A DNA stretch of 64,000 nt from Aurantiacibacter xanthus (GTDB taxonomy: Bacteria; Pseudomonadota; Alphaproteobacteria; Sphingomonadales; Sphingomonadaceae), in NCBI RefSeq assembly GCF_003584015.1, contig NZ_QXFM01000066.1, forward strand, positions 1 through 64,000, written 5' to 3'. The notes under the pieces are model-generated. The model was not told where the DNA came from, made no database searches, and saw nothing but the letters and a program-made list of their open reading frames with translations. The translations under genes and the position numbers were made by a program. Shown here piece after piece: positions 63,778-64,000 of this stretch; positions within the stretch are counted from its first letter, which is position 1; each line of letters begins with the position of its first letter.

Positions 63778-63937
63778 CGGGACTTCGCTTTCGCAGGAGC
63801 TATCGGGCTGTTCTTCCCCCGGTCAGGTACTGCGCAAGGGGCCGCCCCCTTACGCATTTCCCCATCGTGTCCAACCGATGCACCAAAGGCGGCGCGAATG
63901 CGACAAACTAAATCTATCCGGGAACTAGCCGGAATGC
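63778..63937. other. Short gap at the right end
   Basis: 160 bp before the last partial frame. No gene, repeat or terminator was seen; a promoter for the small gene to its left is expected here. Confidence 0.4.
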
Positions 63938-64000
63938 TCAGATCGCGCTGACCCCGAGGAAACTCGGCTGCGGGCCGTTCCACTCGCCTGCGGGCACCGG
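63938..64000 (-). CDS. 3' end of an open frame, cut by the window
   Basis: Twenty codons and a stop (TGA at 63938) remain of a minus-strand frame that enters from the right edge; the end reads EWNGPQPSFLGVSAI. The length does not allow a family to be named. Confidence 0.4.
   Translation of the reverse strand, partial: PVPAGEWNGPQPSFLGVSAI

Overview
The window is a GC-rich chromosomal segment from an alphaproteobacterium, most likely a member of Sphingomonadales (Erythrobacteraceae or Sphingomonadaceae). The reasons are: an F0 operon (atpI-B-E-F'-F) with no F1 genes beside it and with a separate b' subunit; a tRNA-Ala / FYDLN-acid protein / class II aroA / cmk block; the order pyrF-trpF-trpB-trpA-accD-folC; ffh-rpsP-rimM-trmD-rplS; and several families of palindromic intergenic repeats of a kind seen in that order. 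Almost everything is core metabolism and information processing. There is no prophage, CRISPR array, transposase or plasmid module. The only RNA gene I can support is one tRNA-Ala(GGC).

Layout. 1-3.2 kb: a truncated serine hydrolase, a GT2-GtrA glycosyltransferase and two small unknown genes. 3.5-5.7 kb: a visibly AT-rich island with an acyltransferase and a GH16 glycosidase, probably acquired and probably acting on an exopolysaccharide. 6.1-16.6 kb: lepA, a PAS-GGDEF-EAL-PilZ protein, a ferredoxin reductase, dnaN, fabG and fabD (with a GxxExxY gene between them), and an LD-carboxypeptidase. 16.7-25 kb: a MurC/Mpl-like ligase, a DUF808 membrane protein, rpsF-rpsR-rplI, a 45-residue protein, a hydrolase and an EmrAB pump. 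25-33 kb: a DUF4336 protein, asd, an APC permease and the ffh-rplS ribosomal/tRNA-modification operon. 33-42 kb: tRNA-Ala, FYDLN protein, aroA, cmk, rlmJ, rpsA, a GFA protein and gloB. 42-49 kb: the F0 operon, then ydbH-ynbE-ydbL (outer-membrane lipid homeostasis). 49-57 kb: radC, purB, pyrF, trpFBA, accD, folC. 57-64 kb: an AmpG-like permease, an RsuA-type pseudouridine synthase, rsmD, a UvrD-type helicase, a Crp/Fnr regulator and fragments.

Two themes stand out. First, three genes suggest a peptidoglycan-recycling route: an AmpG-like permease, an LD-carboxypeptidase and a divergently transcribed Mur ligase with an unusual P-loop. Second, the segment carries many small non-autonomous elements: (a) four copies of a ~120-140 bp G/C-rich double-hairpin element; (b) three ~93-97 bp paired palindromes built on CTTCGACAAGCTCAGG, one sitting in frame inside trmD; (c) a 446-bp cassette made of a PD-(D/E)xK GxxExxY gene between perfect 20-bp inverted repeats, placed between fabD and fabG; (d) a duplicated lepA 3' end around a single palindrome. 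These are the most interesting features. Functional statements rest on motif recognition by eye; no database search was run.
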